Origin: Dreissena polymorpha
Taxonomy: Eukaryota; Mollusca; Bivalvia; Myida; Dreissenidae
Reading direction: 5' to 3'
Length of the DNA: 64,000 bases
NCBI RefSeq assembly: GCF_020536995.1
Contig: NC_068363.1
Span: 6,365,598 to 6,429,597, forward strand
The first letter of the stretch is position 1, and every line of letters starts with the position of its first letter. The notes beneath the pieces were generated by a model that had not been told where the DNA came from, searched no databases, and was given only the letters and a program-made list of their open reading frames with translations. Positions 36,612 to 50,500 of this stretch are shown here, piece by piece. Position numbers and translations under genes: made by a program.

Positions 36612-37949
36612 CCATTTTAAGCTCACTCAGGCATAAAATGTGTGCACAGGGTAAGCTCTTGGGATGGACTTTTGTTGGTCTTGTGTTGTACGTATTCTTC
36701 ATCACATCCGGAAACTCCGGACAGATTTAAACTGACATTCACATGACTCCTTCAAAGTTGTAAGAGTTCCTGTGCACTGCTACATGGATATAGGTCACCG
36801 GGGCTAAAATTAGATTTTGAAAATGACAACTTAAAAAATGTTCTCATTCAAAACACTCAGTTAAATGTTGGGTATATGTAAGATCATACAGAGGATTTCT
36901 ACAAAGATTTTTTCTAATGATGCCATTTGGGTCAAAACTTGCCATTGTCCCGGGTTCACATGGTTAAAAGACTACATGTATCAGCATTCCACAGGTGGGC
37001 GTTAAAGGGCCATCCTCTCCTGTGCAAGTAGTTTTACCAGTACCAAGTTCAAATACTTATCCAATAACGGATCGTACAAATAATTTCATGACATATCCCC
37101 AATATCTGGAAATGAACCAGCAGTCGTAGAATTTGTGGTCAAGCACTCTAATGAGAAAGCTGGCCCTAAAAAATGTACCACAATAATTCAGTCACAGGTT
37201 TGCCTGCAAGAGAAATTCAGGCTATGGATTGCATCAAAGTACAAAGTAACAACAGATCTTCAATGAACATTTCACACCTTATTATGCTCCCTTTTGGTAC
37301 TTGGTAATGGGTTAAGGTAAACATGCAACGTCTGCATATCACTATTTCTAATAACAGTATTGAATTGATAATTTACAAATATTTATAGGGTAACAGACCA
37401 AGTTTCATAAATCTGAGTTGCAATTTAGCAGAATTTTTTCCTGTATTGTACTTTTTATAGTTTGGAAATAAAGACAAGCGTTTGCGAGCAACAACTCGCA
37501 TCTTCAGCTGACTTGCATTTCTAGCATAGGGTTGAATTAGGGCCAGTTGGGTAAAGGTCAAGGACACTTGCTAGAAATAGATGGAAAGGTTATGCTGCAT
37601 AACCTTTTAGGATTGAGATGGACAAGTTACTGAAAACATGAAGAGCTATGAAAAACAACAACACTTGTTATAGCTTTCTTGGTTTTGTCCAAGACAAATC
37701 TCTTCTAAGTTGGATATAGAGTTAACACAGCTAGTAACAACATTCAGTCAACAGAGAAAAACAAGTTCTACATGCTACAGTTCTAGCTAAGGACTTTCAC
37801 TATCCTATCATGAACTTAAATAATGTGAATCAAGTAATTATAGATGGTTGTGTTGAGTACACAACCAACATAACAATACAAGGGATAATTTCCATGCACT
37901 GGTGGTGATTATTATTATTTCAATATTAATGATCAATTTAACATACCTG
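36612..37949. other. Intergenic, nothing recognised
   Basis: This lies between the convergent LYRM4 and E2F genes. I see no exon, tRNA or clear repeat here. Confidence 0.4.
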
Positions 37950-38156
37950 TATGAGCCACGTCCTGGACAAACTTGGTTAAATGCATGTGCCTATATCAGG
38001 GACAACACTTTCCACCAACACTGGTTTTTTGTTTAGAAGAGACATCCTTTAAACGAAAAATTCCAAAAAAGCAGAAAGTGTGGACTGCAGAGACTAATCT
38101 GGATGAAACTTTACACACCTGCATTAATCCCAGTTTTCTGGGAAAGAGCCTCATAT
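37950..38156. mobile_element. Palindromic MITE (family P)
   Basis: It runs from 'atgagccacgtcctgg' through 'tatcagggacaacacttt' and 'gaagagacatcctttaaacg' to 'cccagttttctgggaaagag'. The central hairpin is diverged. Confidence 0.7.
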
Positions 38157-38462
38157 TTAGCACTCACTGCAAAATAATGATCTGCTACAAGTGCTACACA
38201 ATCACCCTGTATAGAACAGGCACCAGTGAAGAAATTTGATAAATAAGGGCAGTTATACAACCAGATGCTATCTGGCTTTGAACACAATCGCATAGGCACA
38301 GTTTTTGCAGGGCTGTTTACAGAGATGTTTCAGTATTCACTTTTGTAAACAAGGGGATATTAAGTTCTAAGAATTTCAAAATTTCCATGTAAACTCTCTG
38401 CTGTGAATTAAATAGCTCTGATAAAACATGAAAGCATTCTTTGCCTTTTAGTTGATAAATAA

Positions 38463-39645
38463 ACAAGAGCTTTCAGAGGACAGCGCGCTCGACTATTTGT
38501 GTGCTTGACATTATAACGTAAGTCATCATGGGTAAATTGTTCATATTCAATAATTTATTAGTGATCTTTCAAAAATAAAAAAAGGAAATTTTTTTTTGGG
38601 GGGGGGGGGGTTTAGAGGAGGTATAATGTGGGGTAGGGTCATTTATTAGAAGATCTTTCAAAAATAAAAAAAGGAAAAAAAAATTGGGTTGGTTGGGGGG
38701 GGTTCTTTCGGGGGAGGGGGGGGGGGGGGGGGGGGGTTCTGGGTAGAGGCTTGGGGTATTGTTTTGGTGGAATCCATTGTGGTATTCAGGTAAGTGTTGT
38801 TTTGTCAAAGTAATAATAAAATGTGATCATAAATAAAGAAGTTATGGCAATTTAAGCAAAATGTTCAATTATCTAAGTGTAAAAGGGGCCATAATTATGT
38901 AACAATGCTTGATACAGTGGTATGCTGTTGTTTATAAGTTGGGGTAATGTTGGTAAACAAGTATGCAACATATAAAAGCAATATGTCAAAGGATATAGGA
39001 AATATAATTTGGGGTAGTACACAAACTTTAATATAGAATTATCAATAATATGCATATTCTAAGTATTAAAGGGGCAATAATTATGTCAAAATGCTTGATA
39101 CAGTTGTCTGCTCTTGTTTATAGGTTGGGGTCATGATGGTTAACAAGTATGCAAATATGAAAGCAATATGTCAAGGGACATTGAAACTAGTTGGGGTAGT
39201 ACACAAACGTTAACATTTGCTGCATATTCTAAGTGAAAAAGGGGCCATAATTATGACAAAATGCTTGATAGAGTTGTCTGCTCTTGTTTGAAGGTTGGGG
39301 TCATGTTGGTAAACAAGTATGCAAAATATGAAAGCAATATGTCAAGGGACATTGAAAATAGTTGGGGGAGTCTGCAAACTTTAACATATGCTGCATATTC
39401 CAAGTGGAAAAGGGGCCATAATAATGACAAAATGTTTGATAGAGTTGTCTGCTATAGTTTATAGGTTGGGGTCATGTTGGTAAACAAGTATGCAAAATAT
39501 GAAAGCAATATGTCCAGGGACAAAGAAAATATTTGGGGTAGTACAAAAACTTTAACATTTGCACCCTAACGCAGACGTTCACACCGGGGTGAGTAGGATA
39601 GCTCCACTATATATATTTCATATATAATAGTCTAGCTAAAAAACA
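38463..39645 (+). mobile_element. Tandem-core element with poly-G runs, copy 2
   Basis: It has the same ends and core as the element at 23168-24478: 'aacaagagctttcagaggac', 'gcgctcgactattt', G runs at 38598-38735, 'aaaggggccataattatg' units of about 180 bp, and end 'aatagtctagctaaaaaaca'. Confidence 0.85.
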
Positions 39646-40231
39646 AAACTGACATATTCAATGATTACTTGAAACAGAAAGATTTTGAAATTATACAATG
39701 AAACTGTTGTATTTGCTTAAGATAATTATCATTATGACATCCAAATGCTTGACCCTTGATATTACCACTAACATAGGACCAAATCAAATTGCCCCGCAAC
39801 AGAACTGGCCTTTTGTGGCTGGCACCAAAGGCAAATGCTTCTCAATGGAATGACTATTAATGTGATGTGTTACCATGATATTCTAGCTTGACTTAACACA
39901 TTAAATTGTGATGCCATAATTAAAGATCTGAGCTGAATAAATACATGCATGCAAACATCACCATTATTATCAGATGTATCTGTCTATAATATATTTAGCA
40001 GCTTTCAAAATTATGGTCAACGTTAACAGTGTTGAAGTGTCAACAGGTATTTCAACAATGATCAGTTTGTATAAAAAACTCTCTGTCAACGTGTATCTAC
40101 ATCAGAAATGGTTGCATTTTAAAGAAAACAAGACATACAAAACCTCCTTGAACTAAAATTGCTAGTATAAATAATCTACTATATTTTACATAATAACAGG
40201 GTGTTTGTTAATCATGAACAATTGTCATCTT
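39646..40231. other. Intergenic, nothing recognised
   Basis: This is AT-rich sequence with no supported feature. Confidence 0.35.
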
Positions 40232-40235
40232 CACA

Positions 40236-40480
40236 TGGATCATGCTATGCGAAAACTGGCCTAAATGCATGTGTGGAGAGTGTCGTCCCGGATAAGCCTG
40301 TACAGGCTAATCAGAGAAAACACTTTCTACTTGGACTGGATTTTTGTTTAGAAAAGCCTTTCTTAAAACAAAAATTTCATAAAAGCGGAAAGTGTTGTCC
40401 CTGATTTGCATTTGGCAACATTAGGCTGGTCTGGGGCAACACTTTGCACACATGCACTATCCCAGAACGAGGCTTATATA
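40236..40480. mobile_element. Palindromic MITE (family P)
   Basis: It runs from 'gcgaaaactggcctaaatgc' through 'taagcctgtacaggctaatc' to 'tatcccagaacgaggcttat'. It is a rather complete copy. Confidence 0.85.
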
Positions 40481-41395
40481 CAATCGTATTCAGGACGCAA
40501 GTAGTTGAAGCTCCAATTAAACAGTGGTCCCAAAACAAATTAACAAAATACAGTAACAAATGCGTAACATTTTTTTAAAACTGACATCACAGGATTTGTA
40601 ACACACAATGTATAAAATATGGCAATTTGAAAACCTAAATGATGGACATATCTCAATACTGTATGAACAAACCACACGGTGGTTGACATGGCATTGACAC
40701 ACAAGACATATGCATTGATATTGTGATCATGATATGCAACAAGAAGCCAAACAAAATGTAAATAATATTGAAATATGCAAAACTGGTGATTCTAAAACAA
40801 TCAATATTCTCTTAACGTGATCATGATATTAAACAATTAGACAAACAAAATGTCCAAAGATAATGAAATATGCAAAACTGGTGATTCTAAAACAATGAAT
40901 ATTCTCTTAAAATGATCATTAAATGATACTCAAATTATGTTTGCACAACAGAATTGTCTACCAAATTCAAAGCTGCCAATGTCATCGTGCTGGAGACAGT
41001 CATGTGGGGACTGAAGAAAGTCCACATTTAAGTTTGTGTGCCTTTTTTTTTTACCTTAACATAGTAACTTAGTCGTTAAAAATTATATTTTTGTCTACAA
41101 TAAAATTATATTATTGTATTAAATAATTGTATTATAATTTACTTTATATTCTACAGAGGCCTTTCAACAAACAAGTAGCACAATTGTAATAATGTCATTC
41201 ACAACATCGACTTAAATGCTGGTATATACACATATCATATTATGGCAGTCTACTAGTAACAAATATGAAAACCTCACTTTGACATCACTACACAAGTATT
41301 CAATGTTCTTGGAAGCCACCGAATGAAACCTCTTTAAATAGTTCAGAGCCATTCCTCTGCCTCACCCACAAATGCTGCCTAAAGGAAAGCGTTCA
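40481..41395. other. E2F 3' flank, probable 3' UTR
   Basis: The E2F stop lies at 41396. This region probably holds its 3' UTR on the minus strand. I do not see a clean AATAAA on that strand close to the stop. A segment near 40745-40800 recurs near 40855-40905 ('tatgcaaaactggtgattct'). Confidence 0.4.
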
Positions 41396-41511
41396 TCACA
41401 TGGTAAGTAGCGGCACATCAAACAGGTCACAAGGTCCCTCTGTGTCATCCAGGTTGAAATAGTAGTCCCGGTCTGATGGTGGTGGACTGAGGCGTAACAG
41501 TGGAGCAAAAG
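41396..41511 (-). CDS. E2F4: E2F terminal exon, pocket-protein binding
   Basis: The acceptor is 'ttgttttgcag'. It encodes '[20 protein letters not shown]', then '[17 protein letters not shown]', with TGA at 41398-41396. Human E2F4 ends 'DLFDVPVLNL'. Confidence 0.96.
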
Positions 41512-44500
41512 CTGCAAAACAATTCAGTATCATTTCGTAAAGATATAATTTGCAATATCTCATTCTGATATGTGGTGTTTAAACCACCAATACTTACAAC
41601 CTCAGCTCAATTCTTTCCCTCATAACTCCAAATTGTTGTCTATTTGCCAACAAATAACAATAAATGGAAAATTATTAAGATTCATCTTCAAGCATTACCT
41701 GATAGAGAAAAGATTAAGCTTCTGTGTAGGTGAGTTTTGCATTAATTACAATTATTTCAGCCAAGTCAGGGTATTACTTGTATTTGTTACAAACATTACA
41801 GATTATAAGCCTCTATGAACCAACAGTATCTAACATAAGCAACTACCTGAGATCACCAATGTGTAGAGGATATGGTGTCTGCATATTGACCGGGGGGTCA
41901 ACAGTCCCCACTGTGGAAACGTTCTTTACATCTAGGAATCAGACTCTTTTGCGTTTCAATAAGTCTTTGACTCAATCCAATTGAGCTCAAATGAATAGGC
42001 TTAAACTAAGAAGTTACACCTACCTTCTGATGTCAAGCACCTACCTTCTGATGTCAAGCACCTACCTTCTGATGTCAAGCACCTACCTTCTGATGTCAAG
42101 CACCTACCTTCTGATGTCAAGCACCTACCTTCGGATGTCAAGCACCTACCTTCTGATGTCAAGCACCTACCTTCTGATGTCAAGCAACTACCTTCTGATG
42201 CCAAGCACCTACCTTCTGATGTCATGAGCTCCTCTATCAAGTCACTTTCATCAACTCCATCTAAAACAGCCATACAAGTGTCAACATAACATCACAGTGT
42301 CAGCAACAACACATAACCACTCCATCTAAAACAGCCATACAAGTGTCAACATAACATTTCAGTGTCAGCAACAACACATAACCACTCCGTCTAAAACAGC
42401 CATACAAGTGTCAATCTAACATCTCAGTGTCAGCAACAACACATAACCACTCCATCTAAAACAGCCATACAAGTGTAAACATAACATCTCAGTGTCAGCA
42501 ACAACACATAACCACTCAATCTAAAACAGCCATACAAGTGTCAATCTAACATCTCAGTGTCAGCAACAACACATAACCACTCCATCTAAAACAGCCATAC
42601 AAGTGTCAACATAACATCTCAGTGTCAGCAACAACACATAACCACTCCATCTAAAACAGCCATACAAGTGTCAACATAACATCTCAGTGTCAGCAACAAC
42701 ACATAACCACTCCGTCTAAAACAACCATACAAGTATCAACCTAACATCTCAGTGTCAGCAACAACACATAACCACTCCATCTAAAACAGCCATACAAGTG
42801 TCAATCTAACATATCAGTGTCAGCAACAACACATAACCACTCCATCTAAAACAGCCATACAAATGTCAACATAACATCTCAGTGTCAGCAACAACACATA
42901 ACCACTCCATCTAGAACAGCCATACAAGTGTCAACATAACATCTCAGTGTCAGCAACAACACATAACCACTCCATCTAAAACAGCCATCGAATGTCAATC
43001 TAACATCTCAGTGTCAGCAACAACACATAACCACTCCATCTAAAACAGCCATACAAGTGTCAACATAACATCTCAGTGTCAGCAACCACACATAACCACT
43101 CCGTCTAAAACAGCCATACAAGTGTCAACATAACATCTCAGTGTCAGCAACAACACATAACCACTCCGTCTAAAACAACCATACAAGTATCAACCTAACA
43201 TCTCCGTGTCAGCAACAACACATAACCACTCCATCTAAAACAGCCATACAAGTGTCAATCTAACATCTCAGTGTCAGCAACAACACATAACCACTCCATC
43301 TAAAACAGCCATACAAATGTCAACATAACATCTCAGTGTCAGCAACAACACATAACCACTCCATCTAGAACAGCCATACAAGTGTCAACATCACATCTCA
43401 GTGTCAGCAACAACACATAACCACTCCATCTAAAACAGCCATCGAATGTCAATCTAACATCTCAGTGTCAGCAACAACACATAACCACTCTGTCTAAAAC
43501 AGCCATACAAGTGTCAACCTAACATTTCAGTGTCAGCAACAACACATAACCACTCCGTCTAAAATAGCCATACAAGTGTCAACATAACATCTCAGTGTCA
43601 GCAACAACACATAACCACTCCATCTAAAACAGCCATACAAGTGTCAATCTAACATCTCAGTGTCAGCAACAACACATAACCACTCCATCTAAAACAGCCA
43701 TACAAGTGTCAATCTAACATCTCAGTGTCAGCAACAACACATAACCACTCCATCTAAACAGCCATACAAGCGTCAACCTAACATCTCAGTGTCAGCAACA
43801 ACACATAACCACTCCATCTAAAACAGCCATACAAGTGTCAAAATAACATTTCAGTGTCAGCAACAACACATAACCACTCCGTCTAAAACAGCCATACAAG
43901 TGTCAATCTAACATCTCAGTGTAAGCAACAACACATAACCACTCCGTCTAAAACAGCCATACAAGTGTCAACCTAACATCTCAGTGTCAGCAACAACACA
44001 TAACGACTCCATCTAAACAGCCATACAAGTGTCAATCTAACATCTCAGTGTCAGCAACAACACATAACCACTCCATCTAAAACAGCCATACAAGTGTCAA
44101 CCTAACATCTCAGTGTCAGCAACAACACATAACCACTCCATCTAAAACAGCCATACAAGTGTCAACCTAACATCTCAGTGTCAGCAACAACACATAACCA
44201 CTCCATCTAAAACAGCCATACAAGTGTCAACATAACATCTCAGTGTCAGCAACAACACATAACCACTCCATCTAAACAGCCATACAAGTGTCAATCTAAC
44301 ATCTCAGTGTCAGCAATAACACATAACCACTCCGTCTAAAACAGCCATACAAGTGTCAACCTAACATCTCAGTGTCAGCAATAACACATAACCACTCCGT
44401 CTAAAACAGCCATACAAGTGTCAACCTAACATCTCAGTGTCAGCAACAACACATAACCACTCCGTCTAAAACAGCCATACAAGTGTTAACCTAACATCTC

Positions 44501-47500
44501 AGTGTCAGCAACAACACATAACCACTCCATCTAAAACAACCATACAAGTGTCAACCTAACATCTCAGTGTCAGCAACAATACATAACCACTCCATCTAAA
44601 ACAACCATACAAGTATCAACCTAACATCTCAGTGTCAGCAACAACACATAACCACTCCATCTAAACAGCCATACAAGTGTCAATCTAACATCTCAGTGTC
44701 AGCAATAACACATAACCACTCCGTCTAAAACAGCCATACAAGTGTCAACCTAACATCTCAGTGTCAGCAATAACACATAACCACTCCGTCTAAAACAGCC
44801 ATACAAGTGTCAACCTAACATCTCAGTGTCAGCAACAACACATAACCACTCCGTCTAAAACAGCCATACAAGTGTTAACCTAACATCTCAGTGTCAGCAA
44901 CAACACATAACCACTCCATCTAAAACAACCATACAAGTGTCAACCTAACATCTCAGTGTCAGCAACAATACATAACCACTCCATCTAAACAGCCATACAA
45001 GTGTCAACCTAACATCTCAGTGTCAGCAACAACACATTATGACATAACTAAGCAACCTTAGCCTGAACAAAATATCCAGTATCTACTCTACAGTAACATA
45101 TGGAGTAGTGTCAAGCCAAAATGGGTCTTATGCCATATGTGACCAGCAAAGTTCCAGACCAGCCTGCCCATCTGCGCAGACTGATCAGGAGCTTGACTCC
45201 CCGCCATAAGAACACTCAGGGGTTAGAGTCTTCTTGGCTGACAGGGTAGCTCCTCCCTAGACTGTGTAAATACACAGGCTGGTCAGGAGCGAAGCTGGCA
45301 AGATATTGCATTAGACCCATTTTAATTTTTCCCATGACGTGGGTCAAATGTTTACATCATTCACTTGCTGTTTTCCTGTATTATCTGCCATGCATATTTC
45401 TTAAACATTCTTGCCTCCATTACCGGTGTGTTACATAAATAAATGGGCATAGCTAGCAAGTCACAATTATTCATATACCAGTAAACATTCCATTAAATTC
45501 CATTTTTTATATAGTCGGAGGATGTTTCTTTAAAGAAAAAGCGTAAAATGTTGATGAATTATGATTTTTTAACAAGACATGTGTCCATAAAGCATAGATC
45601 TCCCGCATTCCAACTTCCAAAACTCCCCTCATGTCAAAAGAAGCTATATGGCCAAATTTAACGTTTGACTTTTAAGTGCAATCTTGACTTTTGGGTCTTC
45701 TCATGATAGTCAATTGTGGAAAGTTATCTTGAAATTGCTGATAAATGATATAGTTACAGCCCAAATATGCTGTGTAAGGCCATATTTAAGCTTTGACCCT
45801 TAGTGTGACCTTGACCTTTGAGGCAGGAAGATAGATTTAACACATAAGATGCTGTCTGCTCATGGTGGTCATGAGATGTAAGTTAATTTAACAAGAGCAC
45901 TGCGTAGCGGGTGCAAACGCTCGGCTGCGGGTGCAGTTTTGAATAAATGAAAGCTTGTCAGAATTTTTTAATATGTATTTGAGGTCACAGTGACCATCAC
46001 CTTTGACCAAGTAACCCCAAAATGGGTGTGGCGTGTAGAACTCATCAAGGTGCAGCTACATATGAAGTTTCAAAGTTGTCAGTGGAAGAACTTTGATTTT
46101 AGAGCCAATGTTAAGGTTTTAGCTCGACACAATGAGCTGGCTATGACAATACCTCATTTTTTCCCCCAAAACCGCTGAGCTAAAAATAGCATGATCAATG
46201 ACAAAGTAACAGTGCAGACAACCTGTTTCATGGACAATTTGAAGTCTGAACTCTGTGCTTCCTTTGATGTGGCGATATTAGTGTTGCATGTGACACGTCA
46301 TCTTATGATGGATTGCATTTGTGCCAAGAAAATGTAAAAATCATCTATACATGCCAAAGTTATGAATGAGACAGGAATGTTCAAGCTGTTAAAGGTCAAT
46401 ATATGGCAAAGTTATGGAAGAGACACGAAATTTCACACTGAAAAATGCTTCCTTCTTCAAAGAGGGGCATACAAATTGCAAATACATGTTACTTTCACTT
46501 ACGTGACTATAAGGAAAGTTTTGTTCAACATTGTCTACTCACTTGTAATAGAATACTCACTTCAATTATTTGAAATACAACAAGGGCTGTTTGTAAAACA
46601 TGCATGCCCCCCCATATGAGCTGTCCGTTGTAGTGGCAGCCATTGTGTGAATACGTTTTTTGTCACTGTGACCTTGACCTTTGACCTAGTGACCTGAAAA
46701 TCAATAGGGGTCATCTGCGAGTCACGATCAATGTACCTATGAAGTGTCATGATCCTAGGCAAAAGCGTTCTTGAGTTATCATCCGAAAATAATTTTATTA
46801 TTTCAGGGTCACCGTGACCTTGACCTTTGACCTTGTGACCTCAAAATCAATAGGGGTCATCTGCGAGTCATGATCAATCTACCTATGAAGTTTCATGATC
46901 CTAGGCATTTGCATTCTTGAGTTATCATCCAAAAACCATTTTACTATTTCGAGTCACTGTGACCTTGACCTTTGACCTTGTGACCTAAAAATCAATAGGG
47001 GTCATCTGCCAGTCATGATCAATCTACCCATGAAGTTTCATGATCCTAGGCATATGCGTTCTTGAGTTATCATCCGGAAACCATTTTACTATTTCGGGTC
47101 ACCGTGACCTTGACCTTTGACCTAGTGACCTCAAAATCAATAGGAGTCATCTGCGAGTCATGATCAATCTACCCATGAAGTTTCATGATCCTAGGTGTAT
47201 GCGTTCTTGAGTTACCATCCGGAAATCATTTTACTATTTCGGCGGGTCACCGTGACCTTGACCTTTGACCTAGTGACCTCAAAATCAATAGGGGTCATCT
47301 GCAAGTCATGATCAATGTACCTATGAAGTTTCATGATCCTAGCCCCAAGCGTTCTTGAGGTATCATCCGGAAACCACCTGGTGGACGGACCGACTGACAG
47401 ACATGTGCAAAGCAATATACCCCCTCTTCTTCGAAGGGGGGCATAATTAATATTAAAAGATCAACAGCATTCTACTTCAGGGAATTCTGGCTAAAAAAAA

Positions 47501-50500
47501 TAATTAATAAGCCAAAGTTACTGCATTATGCCAGAAATCTATTCATTTTGGGCATTTAATGGGTTACATAAAGAAAACAGATTAAATATATTTTTTTTAC
47601 CAAAATTGCTGATTTGAAAACATAGGCTTATTTGGCAAACTACAGAACTAAGCCTTGCACTCATTTGGCCAACTATAGATTAAGCCTTGCACTATATTGG
47701 CAAACCACGGAACTAAGCCCTGCACTTATTTGGCCAACTACAGACAAAGCCCTGCACTTATTTGGCCAAATACAGACTCAGCCTTGCACTTAATTAGCAA
47801 ACTACATAACTAAGCCTTGCACTAATTTGGCCAACTACATAACTAAGCCCTGCACTTATTTGCCAACTACAGACTAAGCCCTGCACTTATTTGGCCAACT
47901 ACAGAACTAAGTCCTGCACTTATTTGCCAACTACAGACTAAGCCCTGCACTTATTTGCCAACTACAGACTAAGTCCTGCACTTATTTGCCAACTACATAC
48001 TAAGCCCTGCACTTATTTTCCAACTGCAGACTAAGCCTTGCACTTATTTGGCCAACTGCAGAAAAAGCCCTGCACTTATTTGCCAACTACAGACTAAGCC
48101 CTGCACTTATTTGCCAACTACAGACTAAGCCCTGCACCTATTTGGCCAACTGCAGTCTAAGCCTTGCACTTATTTGGCCAACTACAGAAAAAGCCCTGCA
48201 CTTATTTGGCCAACTACAGAAAAAGCCCTGCACTTATTTGCCAACTGCAGACTAAGCCTTGCACTTAATTGGCAAACTACATAACTAAGCATTGCACTAA
48301 TTTGGACAACTACAGAACTAAGCCTAGCAATCATTTCCCCGACTACTTTGGACAACTACAGAACTAAGCCTAGCAATCATTTCCCCGACTACAGACTAAG
48401 TCCTGCACTTATTTGCCAACTACAGACTAAGCCCTGCACTTATTTGCCAACTACAGACTAAGTCCTGCACTTATTTGCCAACTACATACTAAGCCCTGCA
48501 CTTATTTTCCAACTGCAGACTAAGCCTTGCACTTATTTGGCCAACTGCAGAAAAAGCCCTGCACTTATTTGCCAACTACAGACTAAGTCCTGCACTTATT
48601 TGCCAACTACAGACTAAGCCCTGCACCTATTTGGCCAACTGCAGACTAAGCCTTGCACTTATTTGGCCAACTACAGAAAAAGCCCTGCACTTATTTGGCC
48701 AACTACAGAAAAAGCCCTGCACTTATTTGCCAACTGCAGACTAAGCCTTGCACTTAATTGGCAAACTACATAACTAAGCCTTGCACTAATTTGGACAACT
48801 ACAGAACTAAGCCTAGCAATCATTTCCCCGACTAAAGACTAAGCCCTGCACTTATTTGGCCAACTACAGACTACACCCTGCACTTATTTTGCCAATTAAA
48901 GACTAAGCCTTGCACTTATTTGGCCAAATACAGGCAAAACCCTGCGCTTATTTGGCCAACTTAAGACAAAGCCTTGCACTTGTTTCGCTAACTACAGACT
49001 AAACCTTGCACTTATTTGGCCAACTACAGACAAAGCCTTGAACTTATTTGGTCAACTTAAGACAAAGCCTTGCACTTGTTTGGCCAACTGCCAACTAAGT
49101 ATTGTCTGTATTTGGCAAACTACAGACTAGACATAGCACTTATGATCAGCCCAAATGACTGGAAAAATAACAGACCAGGAATATGAGCTGTTCTATTTTG
49201 GACTTGACCTATAACTAATTGGGAGCTCACCACAGTAGCTGAACCCACCGAGATCAGTTTTCTGGAAGAGCATGTCACTAGGCAGCCCTGTCTCCATGCC
49301 AGTGGGCAGACCCAGGGACGTGGAGGGTGGTGGGGCTGAGGGGGCCTGTTTCCGCGGTGATGAACGAGTAGACATTCGCTCACTGGGCACGGCTGTCGGT
49401 TGTGACGGCCGCAGTGGAGACTTCACTGGAGAACGAGTGTTCTGAAAATTAAATAATGCAACTTCCTGTGTGTTGTGTTAGCATAATGTACCAGCAACAA
49501 TAATGCTCAATGCAATTACAAGATCCCAAATATTACAATTAATATTACTTGGTTATCTTTTTCAGATAAAATTTGACAATATTACAAACATGTCACAACA
49601 TATGTCCTTTAAAAGGTCTGGGTAACATTGGTCTCTTATGGATGCATCAATTTCTTGTAGAAATGCTTATTCAGAAAATTATGGATACAGTAAGATACAT
49701 GCTAAAGCCATGAAAACAGGTCTTCACTGTTAAACATAATTATCCTATTCAATTAAAATTATAAATATGAAATGTAAGTTATGTGTAAGTAAGCAACCTG
49801 CTCACACAATTTAGCATATCACCATCCAAAAAAATCTTTTGAGCAGAAACTGATTTTCTATTTTTTGCAACAGAGACCTTAACATATATTCAACAGGTCG
49901 AAAATACAATCTAAAGCTAGGTCTAAATGAATGCAAACTACACACAAAATGTCAGTGCAATATTGACCTTGACCTCAACATGACTAGTTCTTGATGCAAT
50001 CCTATGATGTGTGTCAAGGTCAGCTATCAACACTAATAATTTCCATGTTTACACATCCCTCCAAAGTAAAGTTATCAACTGAAACTGTTCTCTTTATTTA
50101 GTTATCTGATTTAAATTTAATATGTAGTGTGCTGATTCTAAACAATTTTTTTTTTATATATAATTTTATAGGAAATTGTGTATTCTTGAATCAGAAAGTT
50201 AAGCTTAATTTAATTAACGTTCATTTTATTGACATACATTTTCCCGCATTTTAATGTTCGTTAAGTCAATGACGTAACATCCGCTTTCTGTTATTATTTG
50301 TATTATCCTGATGAAGGCGTAAGCCGAAACGTTTATAAAACAGGAAAGAAAAATATGTGTTTTTGTTGGATTTATCATACTGATTCTAAACACTAACTTT
50401 AAGCAATAGTGACCTTGATCTGTAGTAGAAGCAGTTATATGAATATTTTAAGCATTTACATAAACCAAATCCTGACAATGGCGATAAGTATAGCTTGTAA

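Noticed and set aside
42001-45040. CRISPR-like array
   Set aside because: Units are direct tandem repeats without unique spacers, in an animal intron.
50310-50350. Motif 'gatgaaggcgtaagccgaaa' as a retroelement end
   Set aside because: It is common in animal repeats, but I see no adjoining coding part or target duplication.
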